A stretch of 45,341 bases of DNA from Rhodococcus sp. (in: high G+C Gram-positive bacteria) (lineage in GTDB: Bacteria; Actinomycetota; Actinomycetes; Mycobacteriales; Mycobacteriaceae), in assembly GCA_004211695.1 (NCBI GenBank), contig SEEV01000011.1, positions 1 to 45,341 on the forward strand. Reading direction: 5' to 3'. Shown here piece by piece: positions 17,992-26,742 of the stretch (position 1 is the stretch's first letter; every line of letters begins with the position of its first letter). Made by a program: the position numbers and the translations under genes. The notes below the pieces were generated by a model, which had not been told where the DNA came from, made no database searches, and saw only the letters and a list, made by a program, of their open reading frames with translations.

Positions 17992-18549
17992 ATGATTCAC
18001 CATCTCGCAATCACCCCTCGAGACTTCGAGGCCTCTCACAAGTTTTACACCGAGGTCATGGGCTTCGAACTGGTCAAGATCGTCAAGCGGCAGGCCATGG
18101 GTGGGCCCGACGCAGGTTGGACGAAGCACGTCTTCTACAGCACCGGAGATGGCGGCTTCTTCGTGCTATGGGAGCTCCATCTCAAGGGCATCGATCATGG
18201 CGATGACTGGGATCCCTCCATCTCGACGGGAGTCGGCTTGCCGTGGTGGGTCAACCACATCGCCTTCACGGTCAAGGATCTCGAGGAACTAGAGGCCAAG
18301 AAACAGCACCTGCTTGCACAGGGATGCAAGGTGAGCGAGGTTGTTCACGAGTTCATCACGTCGATCTACACCAAGGATCCCGACGGCAACATGGTCGAGT
18401 TCACCGCCGACACCAGGCCGCTAGATCAGCGCGACATCGACGAGGCCTTCGAACTGCTGACCGACAATTCTCCCGCAGTGCTTCCGGACTACCCGGGCAC
18501 CGTCTACCTGCCGGATGGCCGCGTGATCGAATCGGTCTCGTCTGAGTAG
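17992..18549 (+). CDS. VOC-family protein, extradiol-dioxygenase/glyoxalase type
   Basis: A 185-residue vicinal-oxygen-chelate protein with a full candidate metal triad: His in MIHHLAITPRDFEASHKFY, His in WWVNHIAFTVKDLEELE, and Glu in DPDGNMVEFTAD. The second ATG (17992) was preferred because GAAGG precedes it by 8-9 bases; 17983 would add three residues. The DPDGN-x-VEF ending is typical of glyoxalases and one-domain extradiol-type dioxygenases. It is transcribed alone from an operator-bearing promoter. Ring cleavage, isomerisation or aldehyde detoxification are all possible. Confidence 0.9.
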   Translation: MIHHLAITPRDFEASHKFYTEVMGFELVKIVKRQAMGGPDAGWTKHVFYSTGDGGFFVLWELHLKGIDHGDDWDPSISTGVGLPWWVNHIAFTVKDLEELEAKKQHLLAQGCKVSEVVHEFITSIYTKDPDGNMVEFTADTRPLDQRDIDEAFELLTDNSPAVLPDYPGTVYLPDGRVIESVSSE

Positions 18550-18927
18550 GTAAGGTCAGAGTTCGACTCGAATCCGAAGGTCGCGAGCGGCGGGACGGTG
18601 GGAGATCGCGGCGGCAAAGGCAACCTCTAGGTGCTGCGAGCAATCGACGCCGAGTGAGTGGAGCGACGTCTATCGCAACCGTTGTCCAGTACTAGATCCA
18701 GCCACTGCTGGAGATGACGTAGGTATCGCGAGCCTCGGCAAAGAATCTCCGCAGTGCGCACCGGCATCGGTAGTCGAGGTCGTCCGGAGTGATCGCGTTG
18801 ATCCACCGTGCCCGACGTCTCTGGCCTGGCGAGGTCGGACCGCGACCGGGGCGGTACGTCAACCAAGATCACGGCGGTGCGTTTCCTCGCTCGACCTCCC
18901 GGACCGCAAGCAATTGGTTCCGGACTC
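18550..18927. other. Intergenic stretch, no supported gene
   Basis: No gene was recognised. Open frames on both strands here are low quality and match nothing I know. Confidence 0.4.
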
Positions 18928-18956
18928 TTGACCTCCGACGTATTCAAACATAGTTT
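18928..18956 (+). promoter_or_regulatory. Promoter for dioxygenase operon
   Basis: TTGACC (18928-18933), a 17-base spacer, then TAGTTT (18951-18956), ending 45 bp before the dioxygenase ATG. Confidence 0.65.
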
Positions 18957-18961
18957 GATTA
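18941..18961. promoter_or_regulatory. 21-bp regulon operator over -10 box, dioxygenase operon
   Basis: Matches 14 of 16 defined positions. Its core TCAAAC-ATA-GTTTGA (18944-18958) is a perfect 15-bp dyad that contains the predicted -10 box. Confidence 0.65.
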
Positions 18962-19000
18962 ATGACGAGGGCACCGCTCTGAGAGGCATCTGGAGGACCG

Positions 19001-20089
19001 ATGCGGACACTAATTCAGCACAGCAAGGGACGGACTAGTCGTCAGGCGCACCGAGACATCGGAGACCTGCGTGACGATGAACTCGGCCGCGGAGGCTTCG
19101 ACGGCCGGGAGGCAGTACTCTACCGCCGCAGCGACCCAACCGTGTTTCGCAGTGACGGCCGATTCAGGCAGACGTATTTTTCGGCACTCGACCAGAAACC
19201 GAGCGACCTGACCGACGACCGAGGAACGCCACTCCGCCTCTTCTACAACGACGACGTGACGGTCTGGCTGACGCGACGCGCGCGTTCCATGCCATTCCTG
19301 CTACGCAACGTCGATGGTGACGAATGCTGGTTCATCCACGAGGGCACGGGCCAGGTGGAGACGGAATTCGGTCCGCTCGACTTCGAGCCCGGCGACTATG
19401 TGGTGATCCCGAAGGCAATCACTCACCGATGGGTTGTCAAGGACGGACCAGTGCTCGCGCTGGGATTCGAGACGGTCGGTGAACTTCGGGCCCCGACGTA
19501 CCCGGGACTGGGCCGCCACGCACCCTTCGATTCTGATGTCGTGCGAGTGCCCGAGCCGGCACAACACGACAGCGCCGCGACAGAAATTGAACTGAGAGTC
19601 AAATACGACGGGGAGTACTCGACACTCCTTCTCGAGAATCACCCGTTCGACGTCGAGGGCTGGAAAGGGGACTACTTCCCCTTTGCCTTCAATGTGCGGG
19701 ACTGGAACGTCATCATGTCGGACAGCCTTCATCTGCCGCCCTCCATGCATGTATTTCTGGTTGCCGAAGGCATCAACATCATCAACCTCCTTCCCCGTCC
19801 CTTCGAAAGCGTCGAAGGCGTAGAACGAATTCCGTGGTACCACCGCAACGCAGACTACGACGAAATCACCTTCATACACGGAGGCGATTCGCTCGGTAGG
19901 CCACTCGACAAAGGGTCGATATCACACGACCCTCAGGGGATCCACCACGGATTTCCCCAGCGAGCGCGGGACAAGTCAAAGCGCGAGTGGGACAAGCACG
20001 ACCGCATCAACTGGCAGATCATCATGCTCGAGTCCCGGCGACCACTCAAGCTTGATCCCCATCTTCTCGCCGGAGGACAGAGCAAATGA
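19001..20089 (+). CDS. Homogentisate 1,2-dioxygenase-like bicupin
   Basis: A 362-residue bicupin related to homogentisate dioxygenase, an Fe(II) enzyme that opens hydroquinone-type rings. The start ATG 19001 has GGAGG at 18992-18996. The first cupin carries DECWFIHEGTGQVETEFGPL and the PGDYVVIP turn. The second carries the likely iron ligands: His281 in YHRNADYDE, Glu288, and His315/His316 in GIHHG. It is shorter than HmgA (about 390-440) and has one extra residue between the His and Glu ligands, so it is probably a different specificity within the family. It heads an operon with an alpha/beta hydrolase, crotonase and two acyl-CoA dehydrogenases, so the ring product is likely hydrolysed and then beta-oxidised. 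Confidence 0.88.
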   Translation: MRTLIQHSKGRTSRQAHRDIGDLRDDELGRGGFDGREAVLYRRSDPTVFRSDGRFRQTYFSALDQKPSDLTDDRGTPLRLFYNDDVTVWLTRRARSMPFLLRNVDGDECWFIHEGTGQVETEFGPLDFEPGDYVVIPKAITHRWVVKDGPVLALGFETVGELRAPTYPGLGRHAPFDSDVVRVPEPAQHDSAATEIELRVKYDGEYSTLLLENHPFDVEGWKGDYFPFAFNVRDWNVIMSDSLHLPPSMHVFLVAEGINIINLLPRPFESVEGVERIPWYHRNADYDEITFIHGGDSLGRPLDKGSISHDPQGIHHGFPQRARDKSKREWDKHDRINWQIIMLESRRPLKLDPHLLAGGQSK

Positions 20090-21357
20090 CCACATCACCC
20101 AGCCCAGGGTCGGTCGATTCGTCAGCGGCCTATGTCACGTACACCCGCACGCCCTACCTGGTGGTCTCACGCGAGAAGGTTGCGCGCAAAGACGTATATG
20201 GCTCCATCGATGACTACGTCGTCCGGCACGCACAACTGCTTCGCGGAGAACAGGATTCCGACACAGTCTTCGTCGGAATGCACCCCATTGGGTCGCCCGG
20301 ATATCTGCCCGCCTTCTCTCACCTAGCACGCCGCGGATACCACGTGATCGCCTGCGGGACTCGCTACACCCAGGGCGATGCCGCACTACAGATCGAAAAC
20401 GCGCTCCTGGACCTGGCAGCATGTGTCCGTGACGCAAAGGAGCGTCTGGGATACTCGCGTGTCATCCTGACCGGATGGAGCGGCGGTGGCGCGCTGATGG
20501 CGGGCTATCAGGCCGAGGCGGAGTCCCGCAGGATTACAAAGACGGCAGCCGGTGAAGAAACCCTGCTCGCTACCACGGAGCTGATCGCAGGCGACGGACT
20601 AGTCCTGATGGCTGCACATCGTAGCCGGCACAAGCTGATCACCGATTTCCTCGATCCCTCCATCCTCGATGAGGATGCACCGTTCGACCGCGACATAGAG
20701 TTGAACATCTACGATGAACGGAACCCTAACAAGGCGCCGTACACGGCTGAGTTCATCGCGCACTACCGTGCTGCCCAACGAGAGCGTAACCGGCGCATCA
20801 CCGCACGGGCCCTCGATCGGCTCGAGCAGCTTCGCGCAGCCGGTCGATCTGATGAAGAGTCGTGTTTCGTCGTGCACGGGACCATGGCTGACCTCCGGTG
20901 GCTCGACAACAGCATCGACCCGAACGACCGAGCGGCCGGTTCGTCCTATCTCGGCGATCCGCGTCTGGCGAACGACAGCACAGCAGGACTTGCCCGGTTC
21001 AACTCCCTGCGCGGGTGGCTCTCGCAGTGGTCACTCGATCGCGCACAGGTGGACGCTGTGGATGGCGCCCCCCGGATCACTGTCCCAGCGCTTGTCGTCA
21101 CCGCCAGCAAGGATGACGCTTGCCCCACAACCCACTGTCGGGACTTCTTCGCGGCCCTCGCGAGCACGCAAAAGGAACTTCACACTGTCGAGGGAGCCAA
21201 TCACTACTTCAGCGGCCCCGACAAACAGAATCTGTTGGATGCTGCCTTCGATCACCTTGATCAGTGGCTCGTCAACGTCGACTTCGCCGACGCATCACGA
21301 CTCGCTGGCACCTCTCTTCCGTCCGGGAAAACTTCTCGGATCGTTTCGACGACGTAA
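20086..21357 (+). CDS. Alpha/beta hydrolase
   Basis: A 423-residue alpha/beta-hydrolase-fold enzyme. The nucleophile elbow GWSGGG is near residue 133, after a strand VILT. A late strand PALVVTASKDDACP and a late His in EGANHYFSGPD complete a plausible Ser-Asp-His triad. A long insertion of about 170 residues separates elbow and acid, forming a lid. The start ATG overlaps the dioxygenase stop (ATGA), which is strong evidence that it acts on the dioxygenase product, for example as a C-C bond or ester/lactone hydrolase. No signal peptide is seen, so it is cytoplasmic. Confidence 0.9.
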   Translation: MTTSPSPGSVDSSAAYVTYTRTPYLVVSREKVARKDVYGSIDDYVVRHAQLLRGEQDSDTVFVGMHPIGSPGYLPAFSHLARRGYHVIACGTRYTQGDAALQIENALLDLAACVRDAKERLGYSRVILTGWSGGGALMAGYQAEAESRRITKTAAGEETLLATTELIAGDGLVLMAAHRSRHKLITDFLDPSILDEDAPFDRDIELNIYDERNPNKAPYTAEFIAHYRAAQRERNRRITARALDRLEQLRAAGRSDEESCFVVHGTMADLRWLDNSIDPNDRAAGSSYLGDPRLANDSTAGLARFNSLRGWLSQWSLDRAQVDAVDGAPRITVPALVVTASKDDACPTTHCRDFFAALASTQKELHTVEGANHYFSGPDKQNLLDAAFDHLDQWLVNVDFADASRLAGTSLPSGKTSRIVSTT

Positions 21358-21373
21358 TCCAAGGAAAACCGAC

Positions 21374-22153
21374 ATGACAGACTATTCGTACCTGCAGTGG
21401 AAGGTCGAGGACCACGTTGCAACGGTGTGGCTCGCGCGACCTCCGGTGAACTCAGTGAGCCAAGAGATGTATCGCGAGATCGAGGACCTCTTCACCAATC
21501 CTGATCAACTGGGCGACGTGAAAGTGATTGTTCTCGCCGGTCAGGGGCGTCACTTCTGTGCAGGGAACGACCTCGGCGAATTCGCAACCCTCAGCCCGGA
21601 AAACTCCGACGCGCGGATGGCCGAAGTCCGAGCGGCATTCTTCGCCGTTCAAGACTGTCGACTCCCCGTCGTGGGAGCGGTACACGGGGCTGCGCTGGGA
21701 ACGGGTCTGGCACTTGCTGCTTCGTGCGACTTCGTCGTCGCAGCCGAAGATGCAAAGTTCGGCACTCCTGAAGTAGGCGTGGGTGTCATGGGCGGGGCCC
21801 GCCATCTCGCCCGTCTCGTTCCCGAGCCCTGGGTGCGGTGGATGTACTTCACTGCCGAACCGATTCGCGGGGATAAGCTGCTCGAGCTTGGAGGTGCCAT
21901 CGAGGTCGTCGAGCGAGATAGGGTTCTCGAGCGAGCGCAGTCCCATGCTCGGCGGATTGCGAGCCACAGCGTCGTCATGCTGACGCTCGCCAAGCGCGCG
22001 CTAAACACAATCGAAACCATGGACCTGCAGCCGGGCTATACGTTCGAACAAAGCCTTACCACCGAGATCTCAGGACATCCCGACTCCGTTGAGGCAGTCC
22101 GCGCCACGCTGGAACAGCGTCCGCCCAACTACCCGTCCGAGGTGTCGGGATGA
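21374..22153 (+). CDS. Enoyl-CoA hydratase/isomerase (crotonase) family protein
   Basis: A 259-residue crotonase with the oxyanion-hole strand HFCAGNDLGEF and the second segment AVHGAALGTGLALAASCDF. One of the two hydratase glutamates (in FGTPEVGVGVMGG) is kept. The other, normally in G-G-G-x-E, is not: the segment reads GTGLALA. This suggests an isomerase, C-C lyase or hydrolase variant rather than a standard hydratase. The start ATG 21374 follows AAGGAAAA. The gene ends overlapping the first acyl-CoA dehydrogenase by 4 bp. Confidence 0.9.
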   Translation: MTDYSYLQWKVEDHVATVWLARPPVNSVSQEMYREIEDLFTNPDQLGDVKVIVLAGQGRHFCAGNDLGEFATLSPENSDARMAEVRAAFFAVQDCRLPVVGAVHGAALGTGLALAASCDFVVAAEDAKFGTPEVGVGVMGGARHLARLVPEPWVRWMYFTAEPIRGDKLLELGGAIEVVERDRVLERAQSHARRIASHSVVMLTLAKRALNTIETMDLQPGYTFEQSLTTEISGHPDSVEAVRATLEQRPPNYPSEVSG

Positions 22154-23301
22154 GCGCGTCCGTGCAATCGCCCTCCGTGGCTGATTTCCGCGCCCGTGCT
22201 CGCGCTTGGCTCGAAGAGGCCGAAATCCCGCAACTGCCGGCAGGCTATGAGGGAAAGGCCCAGATTCTGCGCGAGTGGCATCGCCGGCTATACAAGGCGG
22301 GGTTGGTCGGTATTACGTGGCCGAGTGAAGTGGGTGGCCTCGGGCTCGGTGTCGAGCATCAACTGGCCTTTAATGAGGAATTGGCACGGGTACGGGCGCC
22401 CCAGCCGGTGGGCTCGATCGGTCTCGAAGTCGTTGGCCCCACAATCCTCAAGTACGGCAACGACGCCCAACGCGAGCGCTTTGTTCGACCGCTTTTGGCG
22501 GGCGATGAGATCTGGTGTCAGGGATTCTCAGAACCCAACGCTGGCTCCGACCTAGCTTCGTTGCGTACCGCAGGCGTGATCGACGGCGATGAAATGGTGG
22601 TCAACGGTCAGAAGATCTGGACCAGCTGGGCTACCGATGCCGATTGGTGTGCAGTGCTGGTCCGCACGGATCGGACAGAGGTTGCTCATCGAGGCATCAG
22701 CTACGTCCTGGTCGATATGCGGAGTCCCGGCGTCAGTGTGAAGCCGATCGTGATGCTCAACGGTGATGCCGAATTCAACGAGCTGTTCTTCGATGACGTT
22801 CGTGTGCCTCTCACCAATGTTCTGGGCCCGCTTCACGGTGGTTGGAAGTTGGCTATGGACACCCTCGGCTGGGAGCGGGCAGGATATTCCATGAGGCGGC
22901 GTATCGAGAATGAGGTCGTCTTCCGCGACCTACTCGATGACTGTCGGGCCGAGGCCGAGGAGTTCTCCGATGCGCAGGCTGCCGACCTTGGTCGTGTGTA
23001 TGTGCAACTGAAGGCCTTCGAAGCCTTGGCCGCCCGCACGGCCGCCCGCCTTGCTGCTGGGGAGGTACCGACACCGCTGGACTCGGTCGACAAACTCTGG
23101 TTGACCCGAACCGAGCAGGCACTCACCAGTGTTGCGTTCGATCTTCTCGGAGCAGCTCGAATGGCGCCGCGTGACGCCGGCGGTCGACAGAGGGTGAAGC
23201 GGTTCTTGTACGGGCGAGCCGGTTCTGTCTACGGAGGCTCGTCTCAAATCCAGCGAACACTCATCGCCGAGCGTCTACTCGGCTTGCCGAGGGGACGATG
23301 A
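22150..23301 (+). CDS. Acyl-CoA dehydrogenase, subunit-like A
   Basis: A 383-residue FAD acyl-CoA dehydrogenase forming the alpha,beta double bond of an acyl-CoA. Signatures: GFSEPNAGSDLASLRT (flavin/substrate binding) and the terminal YGGSSQIQRTLIAERLLGLP. It resembles the FadE29-like chain of the actinobacterial side-chain dehydrogenases that pair with a second, shorter chain; that partner would be the next gene, which overlaps by 4 bp. Confidence 0.93.
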   Translation: MSASVQSPSVADFRARARAWLEEAEIPQLPAGYEGKAQILREWHRRLYKAGLVGITWPSEVGGLGLGVEHQLAFNEELARVRAPQPVGSIGLEVVGPTILKYGNDAQRERFVRPLLAGDEIWCQGFSEPNAGSDLASLRTAGVIDGDEMVVNGQKIWTSWATDADWCAVLVRTDRTEVAHRGISYVLVDMRSPGVSVKPIVMLNGDAEFNELFFDDVRVPLTNVLGPLHGGWKLAMDTLGWERAGYSMRRRIENEVVFRDLLDDCRAEAEEFSDAQAADLGRVYVQLKAFEALAARTAARLAAGEVPTPLDSVDKLWLTRTEQALTSVAFDLLGAARMAPRDAGGRQRVKRFLYGRAGSVYGGSSQIQRTLIAERLLGLPRGR

Positions 23302-24389
23302 TGACCGACATGACGATGAGCGACGAATTCAGTCGCATGGCTGATGATTTGATTCGGCGTGAGCTCAACAAGTCCACAGTGAAGGCGCAGGCACGACAGG
23401 CTGCCTGGTCGGATGACCTGTGGTCCGCGACCGCGCAGGCCGGATGGTTCGACGTCCTGCTGGCGGAGGAATTCGACGGTCTAGGGCTGAATGCCGACAC
23501 GGCTGCTGGACTGTTCAACATCATTGGCCGGAGGCTGGTACCGGGACCCTACATCGACCACATCGTCGCGATTCCGCGTCTGTATCCCTACGCCGGTCCG
23601 AAGGTGCGCGCTCGACTCGACTCTGCCCGCAGCGGAGAGTCGGTGGTGGTACTCGTGGACGCCCATGCTGTCGGCCAAGAGCTACCGGACTTTGACGAAG
23701 GTCATCTGTCGGGAAGAGTTGACCTGATCCGGTTCGCGGCATCGGCAGATGCATTTCTAGTGCTGGCGAACCAGCAGAATCACGGCGTCGTTGCGGTTCT
23801 CGTCGACGCCGGCGCAGGCAATCTCGAAATATCTCCCCGCGAGTCCTTCGACCCCGCATCGATGTACGCCGACTTGGAGTTCGACGCCGTGGTGGTCGAC
23901 CCGGACAACCAGCTCCAAACCAGTCCGGAAGACTTCACCAACGAAATCGAACTCCTCCGAGGCACCATTGCGATAATGCTCTCGACGGAGCTTGCTGGGC
24001 TTTCCCGGCACCTTCTCGACGAATCAGTCGCTTACGCGAAAACACGCGAACAGTTTGCACGCCCGATTGGCGCGTTTCAGCCAGTGCAGCAGATTCTGGC
24101 CGACATGACGATTGCAGTGCTTGCATTGGAGGCGTTCACCATCGACTGCGCCCGACGGGAGACGGACCTACGGAAATCGTCGGTTCTCGTGAAGGCATTC
24201 GCCTCCGAAGTGGCCAGAGAGGTCGGTGAAGGGGCCCTTCAAGTTCATGGAGGCATTGCCTTCACCGCAGAGTTCGAGCTGAATCGATGGTTCCTACACG
24301 TACTTGCGCTCCAAGATCTGTATGGTGACGACGCTGCGATTTACAGCAAGGTGGGGCGAGACCTCCTGCACGGCGACCAACCCGTCTGA
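23298..24389 (+). CDS. Acyl-CoA dehydrogenase, subunit-like B
   Basis: A 363-residue acyl-CoA dehydrogenase, shorter and more divergent than its neighbour. The middle GFSEPxxGSD signature is missing, while the C-terminal VARE...GALQVHGGIAFTAEFELNRWF is clear. This is the pattern of the FadE28-like partner in alpha2beta2 acyl-CoA dehydrogenases of steroid degradation. The pair probably forms one enzyme for a bulky or ring-bearing thioester. The start ATGATG 23298 overlaps the previous stop. It is last in the operon. Confidence 0.92.
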   Translation: MMTDMTMSDEFSRMADDLIRRELNKSTVKAQARQAAWSDDLWSATAQAGWFDVLLAEEFDGLGLNADTAAGLFNIIGRRLVPGPYIDHIVAIPRLYPYAGPKVRARLDSARSGESVVVLVDAHAVGQELPDFDEGHLSGRVDLIRFAASADAFLVLANQQNHGVVAVLVDAGAGNLEISPRESFDPASMYADLEFDAVVVDPDNQLQTSPEDFTNEIELLRGTIAIMLSTELAGLSRHLLDESVAYAKTREQFARPIGAFQPVQQILADMTIAVLALEAFTIDCARRETDLRKSSVLVKAFASEVAREVGEGALQVHGGIAFTAEFELNRWFLHVLALQDLYGDDAAIYSKVGRDLLHGDQPV

Positions 24390-24717
24390 GCCTGAGGCGC
24401 GAAGGACCCTTCCCAAGCGCTACACAACTGCTGGTTCCCCGACGCCAGCCGGTGTGTACAGCCGGTGGCTAGCCCGCTCTCGAAGTCGGCCACCGGGTCG
24501 TAGTGACATATGTCGTCGGCACGGCCGACCTAGGCGCGAGACGTGATACCGCCGCAACACGACGCGAACGTGAATCCTGTTCGACAGCAGATCAGCTCGT
24601 CCAAATGCGTTTGCCTCAGTCGGAGGTTTGAGCGGGCATTAAATTTAAGTGCTTTGTTCATCCAGTCACGGCTTGGGCAGGCCAACGTGACCACATCGAC
24701 CCCCGAAGGAAATCGGC
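24390..24717. other. Intergenic leader of LLM gene
   Basis: No gene is supported. An AT-rich patch at 24639-24659 (TTAAATTTAAGTGC) resembles the shared operator only weakly (9 of 16 positions) and may be the promoter. Confidence 0.35.
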
Positions 24718-25590
24718 ATGTCAACCCGGGCACTGGGAAAGTCGGTATCTGGTCGCGGCGTTGTCCGTGACAAGGACCGCCGAGTCGTCGCCGACTCTGC
24801 TGCTGCACTCGATGACATGGGCTACCGGGCATTCCGGGTGCCCGGTGGTTTCGGGGGGCCAGTGTTCGACGACATCGACGCAATCCTCCCCGTCTCCCCG
24901 AATACGACCGTCGCGACCGCCGTACTCAACGTCTGGATGCACGAGGCGCCAGAGACCGATTCGTGGGTCGCACGAGTACGAGCAGACCATCCCAGTCGAA
25001 TGATCCTCGGACTTGGGGCCAGCCACGAGATTGCGCTGTCGCGTTCGGGCCGCAACTACTCGCGGCCCCTCGGCAACCTGCGCGCGTACCTCGATCAGCT
25101 CGCAGAACAACAACCCGTTCCGGTGCAACCGCACGAGATGGTTCTCGCGGCTCTCTGACCCCAAAATGCTCGCGCTGGCGGTCGAACGCACCGCCGGCGT
25201 TCATGCTTATTTGGTCAACGCCGAGCACACTGCAATCGCGCGGCAAGCGATCGGTCCGCGGACTCGCCTGTGTCCCGAAATCAAGGCGGTGCTCGACAAC
25301 CGCCCTGATCGGGCGCGCCCGATCAGCCGGGAACACCTCAGCTTTTATCTGGCGTTGCCTAACTACACTAAAGACCTGCTTCGCCTTGGTTTCATGGACC
25401 TGATTGGGAGGCTGGCGGAAGTAGTCGCCTGGTGGAAGGCTTGGTGGCATGGGGTACGGTCGACGACATTGCCAATCGGGTGAATGAGCATCTGAACGCA
25501 GGGGCCGACTACGTCTGTCTCCAAGTTCTCGAGGACAGTAATCCGAAGGATCTCATGCAGTCCTGGCGTGAACTCGCCCGGCCGTTTTGA
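24718..25590 (+). pseudogene. LLM (luciferase-like, F420-type) oxidoreductase, two frameshifts
   Basis: Three segments in two frames together make one luciferase-like monooxygenase-family protein of about 290 residues. 24718 to ~25155 gives MSTRALGKSVSGRGVV... to QPHEMVLAAL. Then one extra base near 25151-25158 moves the frame, and DPKMLALAVERTAGVHAYLV... runs to LLRLGF. One missing base near 25400 restores the first frame for AGGSSRLVEGLVAWGTVDDI..., stopping at 25588-25590. The family binds F420 or FMN, and many actinobacterial members are F420-dependent reductases. GAAGGAAA precedes the ATG. The +1/-1 pair leaves a shifted middle only if the gene is translated as it stands; it is therefore inactive, or the sequence contains errors. 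Confidence 0.85.
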
Positions 25591-25718
25591 GCTGACACCG
25601 AGCTCGGCGTAGAGCCTCGCAGGGGGATGAGTGTGCCGTATCCGGCGCCCCAAGTCGCCAACAAATTGGTCTCCCGGTGCTTGCCATGCCATCCGTCCTC
25701 TACAGGCGGGGAGTAGGG

Positions 25719-25748
25719 TTGCCAACCAAAAGCCAACGAAGTTAGATT
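25719..25748 (+). promoter_or_regulatory. Promoter-like element upstream of unassigned region
   Basis: TTGCCA (25719-25724), an 18-base gap, then TAGATT (25743-25748). It points to 25755 onward, where no confident gene follows. Confidence 0.5.
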
Positions 25749-25749
25749 A
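25729..25749. promoter_or_regulatory. Weak 21-bp operator copy
   Basis: Matches 11 of 16 defined positions and contains the predicted -10 box, as at 13629 and 18941. The short dyad GTTA-GAT-TAAC lies at 25741-25751. Confidence 0.4.
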
Positions 25750-26289
25750 ACTGTGTGGTTACGTTGGCGATCCTCGTTACTCCGTCCGAGGGTGCGGGTG
25801 AGTGATCGTGCCGCACGGGTTGGGGATCGCGGCGACGTGTACCGGATGCCTCTTTACCGCAAACACGGCCTACGCACTTCCAAGGTTATTGGTCGGTGAT
25901 ACCGAGCCCATGGGAGAGCTTCATGCCATGAGGGGAGGGCGAAACGTACGCACGCCCAGATGTAAGCCTCCGATGTTGGTGCCTTCTGGTCCAGGAATGC
26001 CCCGTCAGTGGCTCACGGACTGCATGGTCGACTCGGTGCCCATCGTGAAAATCGCGGTCATCGGAACTCCCGACCGCAGATTGGACATCCACGTGTTGCT
26101 GGCAATTCGCGTGGTTCAGGTCGACCAGGCGCTTCATCACGAACGGCTTGAAGCCGTCCGATTGGGCAAGGTCACGCCACGTTTGTCGAGAGGGGCTGCA
26201 CCCAGACTCCGGTGCTTGGGCGCCCATCGACTTCAGACTGACCCTTGGGGTCTGTTGTTGGTTCACCCGAAGGAAAGAGGTGATGTGCA

Positions 26290-26673
26290 GTGTGTAGATT
26301 GACCGGTGCACTACCTGCGGAAGCGACAACGGTGCGGCCCGTCGATCGGCAAGCCACCGAAGCTGTGGTGGGGCCCCTCCGGGCCGCGGGCGACGTGACG
26401 GTCATGGGGGCCGGATTTATACGCGTCGCACTACCCGACGCCGACTGGTCCATCCGTCTCCACCTATGCCGATCGCGCCACGTGTTCGTTCAATGGCAAG
26501 TGACCGTCCGTGAACAAGGGCCCGACCTGGGGACCTGGTGGACACGCGACGAATGCATCCTTCCGCTCGACGGCTGTCGCCCACTCGGAGAGCAGTTGAG
26601 GTCATTGCTGTCCCGGGAAATGGCCTGCTATCGACGGATGCTCAGAGAAAACGCAGACTCAGTTGCGTCCTGA
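26290..26673 (+). CDS. Hypothetical protein
   Basis: A possible 127-residue protein starting at GTG 26290 after AAGAGGTG. It reads as a compact soluble domain with alternating hydrophobic strands (GAGFIRVALPDADWSIRLHLC, HVFVQWQVTVRE) and a charged C-terminal helix. I recognise no family. It precedes the TetR gene by 170 bp. It may be genuine, since the frame is open throughout and the residue composition is protein-like, but no motif confirms it. Confidence 0.4.
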   Translation: MCRLTGALPAEATTVRPVDRQATEAVVGPLRAAGDVTVMGAGFIRVALPDADWSIRLHLCRSRHVFVQWQVTVREQGPDLGTWWTRDECILPLDGCRPLGEQLRSLLSREMACYRRMLRENADSVAS

Positions 26674-26721
26674 CGCCTCGCGCGGTGCCCGTCTATAAGA
26701 TCGACCTCGATGTAAGTTCAC

Positions 26722-26742
26722 GTCCCTAACGGTGATGTATTA
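26722..26742. promoter_or_regulatory. Degenerate operator half-site upstream of TetR gene
   Basis: CCTAACGGTGA (26725-26735) differs by one base from CCTAACAGTGA at the aconitase site (38950-38960). The whole 21-bp frame matches only 9 of 16 positions, so autoregulation is only hinted at. Confidence 0.3.

Larger units (their letters stand above)
25591..26289. other. Long stretch with promoter but no supported gene
   Basis: An open frame of 166 codons (25802-26302, plus) and a 147-codon minus frame overlap, but neither shows a recognisable motif or a good ribosome site. A promoter and weak operator lie at 25719-25749. The stretch may hold a decayed gene. Confidence 0.4.

Noticed and set aside
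18627..19010. A 127-codon minus-strand frame between the VOC gene and the dioxygenase.
   Set aside because: It overlaps the dioxygenase promoter and operator, is Arg/Ser-rich, and lacks any recognisable domain.
25802..26302. A 166-codon plus-strand frame in an otherwise empty stretch.
   Set aside because: It starts without a ribosome site, has no motif and competes with a similar minus frame, so it is left as an uncalled region.
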